A DNA stretch of 39,884 bases, taken from contig JAIYDY010000110.1 of the NCBI GenBank assembly GCA_027487245.1, forward strand, positions 1 through 39,884, given 5' to 3'. How positions within the stretch are numbered: position 1 is the stretch's first letter; the number at the start of each line of letters is the position of its first letter. The position numbers and the translations under genes were made by a program. The stretch is from Hyphomicrobiales bacterium (GTDB lineage: Bacteria > Pseudomonadota > Alphaproteobacteria > Rhizobiales > Beijerinckiaceae). Below the pieces are notes generated by a model. That model made no database searches and had not been told where the DNA came from. It worked only from the letters and a program-made list of their open reading frames with translations. This document shows positions 16,244 through 23,889 of this stretch, piece after piece.

Positions 16244-17038
16244 TCAGGCAGCTTCTGGCAACACCGCGCGTTCGACCCTGTTCCTGCCGCGCCTCTTGGC
16301 TTCATAGAGCGCCTTGTCGGCGCTGATCATCAATGACTTCAGGTCGGCTTCATGCCCCGGGAACAGGCTTGTTCCCAGGCTGACCGTCACGAAGATGCTG
16401 TGATGGTCCCAAAGGATCGGCGCTGTCTCTACGGCTCTTCGTAGTGCCTCGGCCATCGTGGCAAGCTCGCGCGGGGTAGCACCATCGACGCAGATCGCGA
16501 ATTCCTCTCCGCCTTGCCTTCCAACCACGGCCCGGCCCCAACTTGCCGCGACATTGGATAAGGTGGACGCGACATTGCGAATGACATGATCGCCGCCTTC
16601 ATGTCCGTGCACATCATTGATGCGCTTGAACAGGTCGATGTCGCACATCAGCACCGCGATGTTGCGATTGCCCTGCTTGGCTGACTCGATCAATTCAAGG
16701 GCCGCACGGTCAAAGCCACGGCGATTGAGCAGCCCGGTCAGCGAGTCTTTTCTGGCCATTTCATCCAGTTCAGCCTTGGCCAGGTTCAACTCGCGCACTG
16801 TTGTCAGCAAGGCGTGAACGACGAGCGGGCAGATGAAACCGGGTATCAAGGCCGAAAACAGGAGCGTGTTGGCCCACAGATCCTTCTCTGCGATGACGGC
16901 ACCGGGCTTTCCGGTGGTCGTGAGCAGGAGTGCAACGGCGCTCAGGCACATCGAAACGGCGATCGACAGCATGGTGAGCAGCACAAGCGAGCGCCATATC
17001 TGCGCTTTTGACAGGATCGGGTTGTCGTTGCGGCGCAT
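16244..17038 (-). CDS. Membrane-bound diguanylate cyclase (GGDEF domain)
   Basis: A 264-residue protein. Two hydrophobic helices (residues about 15-40, LVLLTMLSIAVSMCLSAVAL, and about 52-74, LLFSALIPGFICPLVV) form a simple membrane anchor without a known sensor domain. A short linker (TVRELNLAKAELDEMARKD) leads to a GGDEF domain from about residue 97: DSLTGLLNRRGFD, MCDIDLFKRINDVHGHEGGDHVI, and the active-site GRQGGEEFAICV. The last, GGEEF, is a functional variant, so synthesis of cyclic di-GMP from GTP is expected. A product-inhibition site RxxD is not obvious at the usual place. ATG 17038 follows GAGGAGG. Its output may include the polysaccharide made nearby, but that is inference. Confidence 0.9.
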   Translation of the reverse strand: MRRNDNPILSKAQIWRSLVLLTMLSIAVSMCLSAVALLLTTTGKPGAVIAEKDLWANTLLFSALIPGFICPLVVHALLTTVRELNLAKAELDEMARKDSLTGLLNRRGFDRAALELIESAKQGNRNIAVLMCDIDLFKRINDVHGHEGGDHVIRNVASTLSNVAASWGRAVVGRQGGEEFAICVDGATPRELATMAEALRRAVETAPILWDHHSIFVTVSLGTSLFPGHEADLKSLMISADKALYEAKRRGRNRVERAVLPEAA

Positions 17039-17367
17039 ATGCGACCTCCTCGACCCAGTTTAGTCGTCAAACGCTAATGCACCTTTGACGAAAGGTTGGG
17101 CAGCGGTTGAGATAACCTTAATCCCAGTTCACTTTGTTCGAACCGGCAACGCCAGGATCGAGTTGCCCCTCGAAAAGGTGCCCCACCAGCTTGCCGAGTC
17201 TGTTGCTTCCGTTGTGGAGCGGAGGTGGACTCAGGTGGTTGGATGGGGCACGGGAAGTGCGATGTTTTAGGTCGGATCAGTCCCCACTGCGCGGCCGCGC
17301 CACGTTGCCGGAATCGGTGCGGCATGGCAGGTGAGGGTGGCCCGTCCCTGTTCAGCCAGACCCGCCC
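17039..17367. other. Stretch without a recognised gene between cyclase and DUF1289 genes
   Basis: It must hold the promoter of the minus-strand cyclase at its left end and that of the DUF1289 gene at its right. A short plus-strand frame ending at 17270 (containing IELPLEKVPHQLAESVASV) has no start signal or family I recognise and could be debris of an older gene. The large minus-strand frame 17074-17715 runs across the DUF1289 gene and the tRNA and is not real. Confidence 0.5.
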
Positions 17368-17580
17368 ATGCCCATCGAGACACCCTGCATCAAGACCTGC
17401 GTGATCGACCCGGCCAGCGGCTTCTGCATCGGCTGCGGGCGCACCGGCGCGGAGATCGGGGCGTGGATCAGCCTCCAGCCCGGCCATCGCCGCGACATCA
17501 TGGCAACCTTGCCCGATCGCCTCAGCAGCATTCAGTCCCGCGCCAGCCGCTGCGTGGTTCCCGGGCAGCGGCGCCGCTGA
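17368..17580 (+). CDS. DUF1289 family small cysteine-rich protein
   Basis: A 70-residue protein starting [32 protein letters not shown]. The four cysteines (7, 11, 20, 23) in the pattern C-x3-C ... C-x2-C are the signature of DUF1289, a small proteobacterial family that looks suited to metal or iron-sulfur binding. No biochemical role is established to my knowledge. The remainder ([17 protein letters not shown]) is also typical. It stands alone between a divergent cyclase gene and tRNA-Gly on the same strand. Confidence 0.88.
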   Translation: MPIETPCIKTCVIDPASGFCIGCGRTGAEIGAWISLQPGHRRDIMATLPDRLSSIQSRASRCVVPGQRRR

Positions 17581-17678
17581 CCGAAGGCGGCTGAACCGGC
17601 AGGCTCGTCGCGCTGGTTGCCTTCTGCATCGATTTTTGACTTGCGCGATTTCACCAAATCTGGTCCTCAGGAGCCAGC

Positions 17679-17752
17679 GCGGGTGTAGCTCAATGGTAGA
17701 GCAGCAGCCTTCCAAGCTGAATACGAGGGTTCGATTCCCTTCACCCGCTCCA
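17679..17752 (+). tRNA. tRNA-Gly (anticodon UCC), CCA encoded
   Basis: The 5' GCGGGTG pairs with 3' CACCCGC, followed by discriminator T and an encoded CCA. The anticodon arm is CAGC-C / TTCCAA / GCTG with anticodon UCC; the D arm (GTAGCTCAATGGTAGAGC) and T arm (GGGTTCGATTCCC) are canonical. 74 bases including CCA. A TTGACT (17636-17641) upstream is a possible -35, but the -10 is weak. Confidence 0.95.
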
Positions 17753-17870
17753 GCTTTTCAAACGGCTGACGCGCCTTTCGTGAAAGTGTGATCCGGACCC
17801 ATTTGTTGGACCGCCGGAGGATGGAGCTTCCGGACCGCTTGACGGCGTCTGGCTGGCTGCGCCGTGAGAC

Positions 17871-18002
17871 GTTCTGCAACGAGATCGGAGGCTTGTTGCC
17901 GGTCGCCCCATGCTGCGGGCGGACATCGTTGTCGTATTTGAGGCAGCGCTCTGTTTTTTTGCTCGCCTCCGCAATCGTCAGGAACCAGTGGGCCTTCAAG
18001 CC
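17871..18002 (-). pseudogene. IS3-family transposase (OrfB) C-terminal fragment
   Basis: On the minus strand, codons from 17999 to about 17871 read LKAHWFLTIAEASKK, then YDNDVRPQHGATG and NKPPISLQN. This matches the end of IS3-group OrfB transposases (usual form L-N-x-HWF-L ... YN-x-x-RPH-x-A-x-G ... P). Upstream of the Leu the match stops abruptly at about 18002. The usual catalytic D-D-E part is absent, so the fragment is dead. It may extend right to a terminal repeat starting near TGATCCGGACCC (17789-17800). It lies in the 343-base gap between tRNA-Gly and the SDR gene, which holds nothing else I recognise. Confidence 0.6.
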
Positions 18003-18095
18003 GGGGGAGCGGGTTTGCGCGCTTGTCTGTGGTGCTGGCGTGGATGGCTTGGCCCAAGCCTGACGAGCGCCCCGAGCCTGGGCGCAATTGGCCGC

Positions 18096-18854
18096 TCAGC
18101 CGGCTGTGACGCCGCCATCGACCAGGAGCACATGGCCCGTGACGAAACTTGCCGCCGGCGAAAGCAGGAAGCGTATGGCGCTGGCGACCTCGTGCGCCTC
18201 GCCGAAGCGTCCCAGTGGTATCGAGGCAATCATGCGCGCATGCCGTTCCTCATCGGCGCGCGCGACTGCTGTCATCGGCGTGGCGATGGGCCCAGGCGCG
18301 ACCGCGTTGACCCTGATGCCATCGGACGCGAGCTCAAGTGCCAGCGCCTTGGCCAGACCGTTGAGGCCTGCTTTCGAGGCAGCATAGGCTGCGGCGCGGG
18401 GGTGCCCGATCAATCCGATCTGGCTCGACACGAGGACCATCGAGCGGCTTCCCTGAGCGCCGGCCCCGGCGCGCATCGCCCTTGCGGCGTCGCGTGCGAG
18501 GATGAAGCCGGCAGACAGGTTCAGGTCCAGAGTACGGTCCCAGGCATCACGGCTCGTCTCGAGGCCGGGCAGATGTTCGAAGATGCCGGCACAGCCCGCG
18601 AAACCGTCGAGTCCGCCGAGGATAGCAGACGCCTCAGCTACGATGCCTTCGGGGCCTGCGCCGAGAAGATCGCGCACAAGTACATGCCGGCTCGGCAGGA
18701 GCGCTTGCAGCGTACTGGCTTCCGCTGCATCACGAGCGAGGGCGACGACCGCTGCGCCGTCCGCGATGGCCTGATCGACCAAGGCGCGACCAATGCCCGA
18801 TGCGGCTCCGGTCACGAAAAGGCGCAGGCCGGAAAGATCGGAGCGGGACATCAT
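18096..18854 (-). CDS. Short-chain dehydrogenase/reductase (SDR)
   Basis: A 252-residue classical SDR. It shows the cofactor loop LFVTGAASGIGRALV, the GCAG motif in GLDGFAGCAGIFEH (variant of NNAG), the catalytic Ser in VLVSSQIGLIGHP, Tyr-x-x-x-Lys in AAYAASKAGLNGLAKAL, and IRVNAVAPGPIATPM. The C-terminus AASFVTGHVLLVDGG is typical. It would oxidise an alcohol or reduce a ketone with NAD(P). Two adjacent ATGs (18854, 18851) can serve as start. The frame runs open to 19616 only because it is antisense to a GC-rich gene. It is divergent from the CMD-like gene with just 21 bases between the two starts. The substrate is unknown; neighbours suggest a small hydroxylated or carbonyl compound. Confidence 0.88.
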   Translation of the reverse strand: MMSRSDLSGLRLFVTGAASGIGRALVDQAIADGAAVVALARDAAEASTLQALLPSRHVLVRDLLGAGPEGIVAEASAILGGLDGFAGCAGIFEHLPGLETSRDAWDRTLDLNLSAGFILARDAARAMRAGAGAQGSRSMVLVSSQIGLIGHPRAAAYAASKAGLNGLAKALALELASDGIRVNAVAPGPIATPMTAVARADEERHARMIASIPLGRFGEAHEVASAIRFLLSPAASFVTGHVLLVDGGVTAG

Positions 18855-18875
18855 GGTAAGATCCGGGAGTTGAGC

Positions 18876-19607
18876 ATGGAGGACCACAAGGATGGCACAG
18901 GGACTGCACGCGACATAGGCATGAAGTTGGCGGCTTTGAAAGCCAAGCGCGGCTACCTGCTGCCACATCATGGCCTGATGGCGGTGACCTCCGAACGGCT
19001 GCTCGAAGCCTATGACGCCACTTACACGGCGCTCGCGCTCGATATGCGTGTCCTGAACGTGCATGACCGCGAGTTTGTCTGGCTCGCTGTCCTCATTGCG
19101 ACGGATGAGGCGCTGGCGACCCACCATATTCCGAAGTTCCGCAACGCTGGCGGCTCGGACGCCGAGATCGCGGCCATCCTGCGGATCACGGCCTGGGCGG
19201 TCGGTGCCCGTGCCTATGGGTTTGTCGGCCGCCACTGGATGGACCACTTGCCGGGCTTCGATCTGGATGCAGCCTATCGCGCGGCGGTCCCCAAGCTCGC
19301 GGAGGATTGCGACATGCGGCTTGCCGTCATGGCGCTGGCTGCTGTCCATGCCGCCAGCGGCGATTTCGACCTGCTCGGCAGGGCGATCCTGATGGCCTAC
19401 GATCATGGCATCCCCGAGCTGGAGCTGGCCGAGGCGTTGTCCCTGATGATGTTCCCTGGAAGCATCCCTTACTTCGTCGAGGCCGCGCGGGTATGGCTCG
19501 ACCTCATCCGCGCCGGCAAGGTGTCGCCTTCGCCCGACTTCGCGGCCTGGGCGCGGTTGGAAGGGCAGGGGGGCTATGATGAAGCCAGCGGTGTCGCGAG
19601 CCGCTGA
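18876..19607 (+). CDS. Carboxymuconolactone decarboxylase-like (CMD/AhpD superfamily) protein
   Basis: A 243-residue all-helical protein. Near the N-terminus it has LKAKRGYLLPHHGLMAVTSERLLEAYDATYTAL, then a CMD-like core ATDEALATHHIPKFRNAGGSDAEIAAIL with the typical acidic residue, histidine and Gly-x-x-x-x-E-I pattern. The C-x-x-C pair of AhpD peroxidase-type members is absent, so a redox role is unlikely. The same N-terminal signature is shared with the convergent gene at 19613, so the two are paralogues. ATG 18876 has GGGAG at good spacing. The function could be decarboxylase, lactone-processing or structural; the family label is firmer than any reaction. Confidence 0.72.
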   Translation: MEDHKDGTGTARDIGMKLAALKAKRGYLLPHHGLMAVTSERLLEAYDATYTALALDMRVLNVHDREFVWLAVLIATDEALATHHIPKFRNAGGSDAEIAAILRITAWAVGARAYGFVGRHWMDHLPGFDLDAAYRAAVPKLAEDCDMRLAVMALAAVHAASGDFDLLGRAILMAYDHGIPELELAEALSLMMFPGSIPYFVEAARVWLDLIRAGKVSPSPDFAAWARLEGQGGYDEASGVASR

Positions 19608-19612
19608 GGCAG

Positions 19613-20278
19613 TCAATAGGGACCGGGAACAAGACCTTCACGCGCGGCGTCCTCCCAGAAGGAGACAGCCTCGATCAGGGTGTTGCCTCCGCACGGCAGC
19701 AGCAGGTAGCTGAGGCCTTCGCAGATCTCGCCGGGCACGGCGCCGGCTTCGATGGCGAGGCGCAGATGGAGCGTCATGCCCGCCCGCTCGCGCCGCGCCG
19801 CATGACAGACGAGCGCAGTCAGATGCGTCAGCTTTGGCGCAAGATCGCCGCTGATGGCCTCGACCATCACCAGATAGGCTTTCTCCAGGGCGGCTGGCAG
19901 CGTCCATGCTGCCCAGTTTTCGCCGGAAAAGCGCATCGTCGCGTAGCTTTCAGTTGCGGCCGCGATGGCGACAGCCCTCACGATGTCGGCCTCTGTGAGC
20001 CCGGCCTTCACGGCGCGCTTCATGTGGATGAAGCCATGCACTTCACGTGCTGCCGCCAGAAGGCCGGCCCAGACCGTCTCGCGCTCGACCGGGGTCAGTA
20101 TGCGCGGCACGAGCGTGAGGGATTCATAGAAGGCGTCATAGCGCTGGAGCAAAGCAGGCGCCGAATCCGCGAACATGCGGTGATAGGGCAGCAGATAGCC
20201 ACGCTTGGCCTCGACAGCGGCGAGGATGGACGCAGCGTCGGCTGGCAAGGGGCGGGGCGTTATCGGAGGCTTGTCCAT
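19613..20278 (-). CDS. Carboxymuconolactone decarboxylase-like (CMD/AhpD superfamily) protein, paralogue
   Basis: A 221-residue protein. The N-terminus VEAKRGYLLPYHRMFADSAPALLQRYDAFYESL mirrors that of the gene at 18876. The core VHGFIHMKRAVKAGLTEADIVRAVAIAA fits the CMD pattern (E-x-x-x-H ... A-x-x-x-G-x-T-x-x-E/D-I). A second CMD-like half appears in HLRLAIEAGAVPGEICEGLSYLLLPCGG, so this looks like a two-repeat CMD protein. No C-x-x-C. Its ATG lies 12 bases after the stop of the GMC oxidoreductase gene, so the two are probably one transcript. Its 3' end meets that of its paralogue with only 5 bases between. The substrate is not predictable. Confidence 0.75.
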   Translation of the reverse strand: MDKPPITPRPLPADAASILAAVEAKRGYLLPYHRMFADSAPALLQRYDAFYESLTLVPRILTPVERETVWAGLLAAAREVHGFIHMKRAVKAGLTEADIVRAVAIAAATESYATMRFSGENWAAWTLPAALEKAYLVMVEAISGDLAPKLTHLTALVCHAARRERAGMTLHLRLAIEAGAVPGEICEGLSYLLLPCGGNTLIEAVSFWEDAAREGLVPGPY

Positions 20279-20290
20279 GGTCGGTCCTGT

Positions 20291-21910
20291 TCAGGGCTGG
20301 CTGGCGATCAAGTCGGCTGCTCGTTCGGCGATCATGATGGTAGGAGCAGCTGTGTTGCTGGAGGTGATGTTGGGCATGACCGAGGCGTCGACGACGCGAA
20401 GCCCTTCGACCCCGCGCACGCGAAGGCTGCCATCGACGACGGCGTTTTCATCATGGTCGGCGCCCATGCGGCACGTCCCCACGGGGTGATAGACGCTTTC
20501 GGCTGTGTCCGCGATGAAGCTGTCGATCTCGGCATCGCTGCGGAGATGTGGACCCGGCGCGAGTTCTGCACCCCGGAAGGCATCGAATGGAGCCGTGGCG
20601 AAAATCTCCCGAAGCCGTTTCACGCCCTCCCGCAAGACGATGCGGTCAGGCATGGCTGACAGGTAGCGAGGCTGAATGCGGGGCGCTTGCCTTGGATCAG
20701 CCGAAGCCAGTGTGATTTCGCCCCGGCTCGCTGGGCGCATCTGGAAGATGTTCGCGAAGAACCCCGTGCCGGGATCAGCGGTCCGGCTCATGCCCGCGAA
20801 AGGCAAGCGGATCGTTGCGCTCGACAATCCGGGCATGAAGCTGGCCTGGAGATCGGGCAGGTCGAGGTCAGGCTGCGAGCGGAAGAGGCCGCCCACCTCG
20901 ATCGGGAAGCTGGCGGCCGGGCCTGTCCCAAAGAGCCAGGCCTGCAGGGCGGCCAGCCCCGCGCGGTCGATCCGGCGCAGGCGGTCAATGGTGTCAGGAG
21001 CGTTTGTCGCGTGCATGACCCGGATGAGCAGGTGATCCTGAAGGTTCTGGCCGACGCCGGGCAGATCGGCCACGACCATAACTCCATGCTTGCGCAGCTG
21101 TTCCGCGGGCCCGATTCCCGACAACATGAGAGTCTGCGGGGAGTTGACGGTTCCGCCGCACAGGATGACCTCGCGGCCCGCACGCACGAGCCGCTCGCGG
21201 CCCCCATCCGCCAGCATGACGCCGATCGCCCGTCCGTGTTCCATGGCGATGCGCGTCACCAGCGCCCGTGTGATGACCGTCAGGTTCGGACGCCCCGCGA
21301 CGGGGTCCAGGAAAGCACGCGCCGTGCTGGCGCGGCGGCCGGCGGCGATGGTGAAGTCATAGGGGCCAGCGCCTTCGGGGGCAGGTCCGTTGAAATCCTC
21401 GGTTCGAGGATGTCCGGCCGCCGACGCGGCATCGAGGAAGGCGCCGAACAGCGGATGACCCAGCTTCCGGCGCGAGACCCGAAGCGGCCCGCCGCGCCCG
21501 TGCCAGCTCGGGTCGCCGTCTGGATTGTTCTCGCTGCGCAGGAAGCTCGGCTGCACCGAAGCCCAGTCCCAGCCTGGCAGGCCGGCCTGCGCCCATCCGT
21601 CAAAATCCGAGGGCAATCCACGCATGTAGACCATGCCGTTGATCGCCGTGGACCCGCCGAGGCCCTTGCCGCGCGGCCAGCGGATGCGACGCGAGCCCAG
21701 TTGCGCTTCGGGTTCAGTGACATAGGACCAGTTGGCGATCGTGCTCCGCAGCAGTACGCCCGTCATCACCGGAACCGAGAAGAGAGGCCCGCGTGCCTTG
21801 CCTCCCGCCTCAAGCAGCAGCACGGAAACATGGGGGTCTGCAGAGAGCCGGGCGGCCAGCACAGCGCCGGCAGCGCCGGCTCCGACAACAATGAAATCCG
21901 CTTCGCGCAT
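20291..21910 (-). CDS. GMC family FAD-dependent oxidoreductase (choline dehydrogenase-like)
   Basis: A 539-residue flavoprotein. It has the N-terminal FAD loop FIVVGAGAAGAVLAARLS with LLLEAGG, GMC signature 1 (WPRGKGLGGSTAINGMVYMRG), signature 2 (GGTVNSPQTLMLSGIGP) and the C-terminal catalytic region YHPVGTCRMG with an Asn-containing SSNTAAPTIMIAERAAD. All expected catalytic positions are present and the length is normal, so it should be active in oxidising a primary or secondary alcohol with FAD. It starts at ATG 21910 and shares a 128-base divergent promoter region with the ABC importer. This arrangement suggests that the imported compound, or a product of it, is an alcohol. Confidence 0.92.
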   Translation of the reverse strand: MREADFIVVGAGAAGAVLAARLSADPHVSVLLLEAGGKARGPLFSVPVMTGVLLRSTIANWSYVTEPEAQLGSRRIRWPRGKGLGGSTAINGMVYMRGLPSDFDGWAQAGLPGWDWASVQPSFLRSENNPDGDPSWHGRGGPLRVSRRKLGHPLFGAFLDAASAAGHPRTEDFNGPAPEGAGPYDFTIAAGRRASTARAFLDPVAGRPNLTVITRALVTRIAMEHGRAIGVMLADGGRERLVRAGREVILCGGTVNSPQTLMLSGIGPAEQLRKHGVMVVADLPGVGQNLQDHLLIRVMHATNAPDTIDRLRRIDRAGLAALQAWLFGTGPAASFPIEVGGLFRSQPDLDLPDLQASFMPGLSSATIRLPFAGMSRTADPGTGFFANIFQMRPASRGEITLASADPRQAPRIQPRYLSAMPDRIVLREGVKRLREIFATAPFDAFRGAELAPGPHLRSDAEIDSFIADTAESVYHPVGTCRMGADHDENAVVDGSLRVRGVEGLRVVDASVMPNITSSNTAAPTIMIAERAADLIASQP

Positions 21911-22038
21911 GAGGCTTGCCTATCCCGAAACTTGGTATAGGTTCTGTATTACGAGTGATACAAGTTCAAAAGTCGTATCGGGAAATCTCAGGTCGACCCC
22001 TGAAGGGGTTACGACCATCCTTGGGAGGGGAAGACGTC

Positions 22039-23100
22039 ATGCTTTCACGCCGTAATCTGGTCGCTGCCTCGGGGGCTGTGCTGCTCGCTCCTGCCTTTTC
22101 CCATCGTGTTTTCGCCCAGACAGCCATTCCCGAACTCCAGACGATGCGCTCGACCGCGAAGTCCTGGCTCTGGGCAGCCGAAGATTATGCCAGTTCTGCA
22201 GGCTTTTTCGAGAAGGCCCGGGTCAAGGTTGTCTCCAACGCCTCCAATCGCGGCACCAATATCGCGGCACTCGCCGGCAGCGGCGTTGACGTCGTGCTGG
22301 GCGATCCTGGCGAGGCCATGCGCGGCAAGGGATCCGGCATGGCGATCAAGACCTTCATCCAGACCGTCAACAAGTACGCTTCGAACGTCGTGATCAAGAA
22401 GTCCGTGCTGGAGCGCCTCGGCGTGAACGAGGCCTCACCCGTCGAGCGCAAGATTGCCGCGATGAAGGGGCTGCGGCTCGGCACGACCGGTCCCGGGGCA
22501 GCGCCGGATGCGCTGTTCCGCTGGCTTGCCGTCTCGGGCGGCATGAACCCCAATACCGACATGCGTCTCGTCACGATCCAGGGCGGCGGACCGGGCATGC
22601 TCGCCGGCCTCCAGCAGGACGTGATCGACGGCTTCTGCCTGTCCTCACCCACCTCCGATCTGGCTGTGCAGACTCGCGATTGCGCCTATCTGTTCAACAT
22701 GGCGCTGAACCCGCCGCCGTACTTCCAGAATTATCTCTACATCTGCGCCTCGACCTCGGAGGCCACGCTGCGCAATGCCGACAAGCGCGAAGCGCTGGTG
22801 CGTTACTCGCACGGCATCTCCATGGCGCTCAAGTCGATCAATTCGGAGCGCGCCAAGCTGAAGGAATGGGCTGACAAGTGGTTCGAGGGACTGCCCCCCG
22901 AGATCGCCCAGGTCTCCTTTGACATCAACTCGAAGATTTTCTTCAACGATCCGACGCCGCAGCCGACGCTGTTTGCCAGCAATGTTGACTTCATCAACAC
23001 GGTCAACAAGACCATGAGCGCCGACCTCATCCCGGCCTCCCTCACCTTCGAGGCACAGTTCGATACGGCTGTGGCGCGAGAGGGCGTGGCGCGCGGCTGA
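22039..23100 (+). CDS. ABC transporter substrate-binding protein, NitT/TauT (NMT1-like) type
   Basis: A 353-residue periplasmic protein. The signal peptide MLSRRNLVAASGAVLLAPAF ends near VFA-QT; the RR suggests possible Tat export. The mature part has the NMT1/SsuA-like order: a Trp-rich start (KSWLWAAEDYASSAGFFEKARVKV), GVDVVLGDPGEAMRG, LRLGTTGPGAAPDALFRWLA, and IQGGGPGMLAGLQQDVIDGFCLSSP. Such proteins bind sulfonates, nitrate, thiamine precursors or aromatic acids; the ligand here is not evident. ATG 22039 follows GGGAGGGGAAG. The ATPase and permease genes follow in the same operon. Confidence 0.88.
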   Translation: MLSRRNLVAASGAVLLAPAFSHRVFAQTAIPELQTMRSTAKSWLWAAEDYASSAGFFEKARVKVVSNASNRGTNIAALAGSGVDVVLGDPGEAMRGKGSGMAIKTFIQTVNKYASNVVIKKSVLERLGVNEASPVERKIAAMKGLRLGTTGPGAAPDALFRWLAVSGGMNPNTDMRLVTIQGGGPGMLAGLQQDVIDGFCLSSPTSDLAVQTRDCAYLFNMALNPPPYFQNYLYICASTSEATLRNADKREALVRYSHGISMALKSINSERAKLKEWADKWFEGLPPEIAQVSFDINSKIFFNDPTPQPTLFASNVDFINTVNKTMSADLIPASLTFEAQFDTAVAREGVARG

Positions 23101-23112
23101 ACGACGGATCCG

Positions 23113-23889
23113 ATGAGCATCGTCATCCGCGGAGCGGCCAAGCGTTACGTAAGCCGTGGACGCGAGATCCGTGCGCTCGATCCCGTTGATCTGGACATCA
23201 AGGCAGGGGAGTTCATCGCCTTCGTCGGGCCATCAGGTTGCGGCAAGTCGACCCTGCTGAACATGGTCGCGGGCATCCTGCCGATGACAGGCGGCACGAT
23301 CAGCCACGATGGCAAACCCGTCAGCGGCATCAACCGCGCAGTCGGATACATGACGCAGGTCGACTCGGTGCTGCCCTGGCATACCGTTTTCGACAATGTC
23401 GAGTTGCCGCTCAAGTTCCGCGGCGTTCCGGTTGCCGAACGTCGCCGGCGTGTCACGGAGATGCTGGCGCTGGTCAACCTCACCGGTTTCGAGAACAGCT
23501 TTCCGATCGAGTTGTCGGGTGGCATGCGCAAGCGCGTCGCGCTGGCGCAGGTACTGGTCTATGACCCCACGACCCTGTTGATGGACGAGCCGTTCGGCGC
23601 GCTTGACGCGCAGCTCAAGCTGATGATGCAGGCCCAGTTGCTTTCGATCTGGGAGGCGACCGGCAAGACAGTCGTGTTCGTGACGCATGATCTTGCCGAG
23701 GCCGTCACGCTGGCTAACCGCGTGGTCGTTTTCTCTGGCAGGCCGGGCCGTATCAAGGTCATCGAGACCGTGCCGCTCAGCTATCCGCGCGATCCGTTCA
23801 AGGTTCGCTTCAATCCTCAGTTCGAGACGGCCTACGGCACACTCTGGGCAGCTTTGGCGCCCGAGATCGCCAAAGGGGAGGCCATCTGA
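23113..23889 (+). CDS. ABC transporter ATP-binding protein, NitT/TauT type
   Basis: A 258-residue ATPase subunit. It shows Walker A GPSGCGKST (about 39-47), the Q loop in YMTQVDSVLPWHTVFDNVELPL, the ABC signature ELSGGMRKRVALAQVL (usual LSGGQ with Met in place of Gln), Walker B TLLMDEPFGALD and the switch His in VFVTHDLAEAV. These fit SsuB/TauB-like ATPases. It starts 12 bases after the binding-protein gene and its TGA shares a base with the permease ATG. It powers import by the permease encoded next. Confidence 0.93.
   Translation: MSIVIRGAAKRYVSRGREIRALDPVDLDIKAGEFIAFVGPSGCGKSTLLNMVAGILPMTGGTISHDGKPVSGINRAVGYMTQVDSVLPWHTVFDNVELPLKFRGVPVAERRRRVTEMLALVNLTGFENSFPIELSGGMRKRVALAQVLVYDPTTLLMDEPFGALDAQLKLMMQAQLLSIWEATGKTVVFVTHDLAEAVTLANRVVVFSGRPGRIKVIETVPLSYPRDPFKVRFNPQFETAYGTLWAALAPEIAKGEAI

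Noticed and set aside
17074..17715. Minus-strand frame of 213 codons
   Set aside because: It overlaps the DUF1289 gene and tRNA-Gly and has no motif.
18855..19616. N-terminal extension of the SDR frame to 19616
   Set aside because: The extension is antisense to a CMD-like gene, and the SDR family begins at MMSRSDLSG, right where the two ATGs lie.
20687..21940. Plus-strand open frame of 417 codons
   Set aside because: Antisense to the GMC oxidoreductase; no recognisable protein features.
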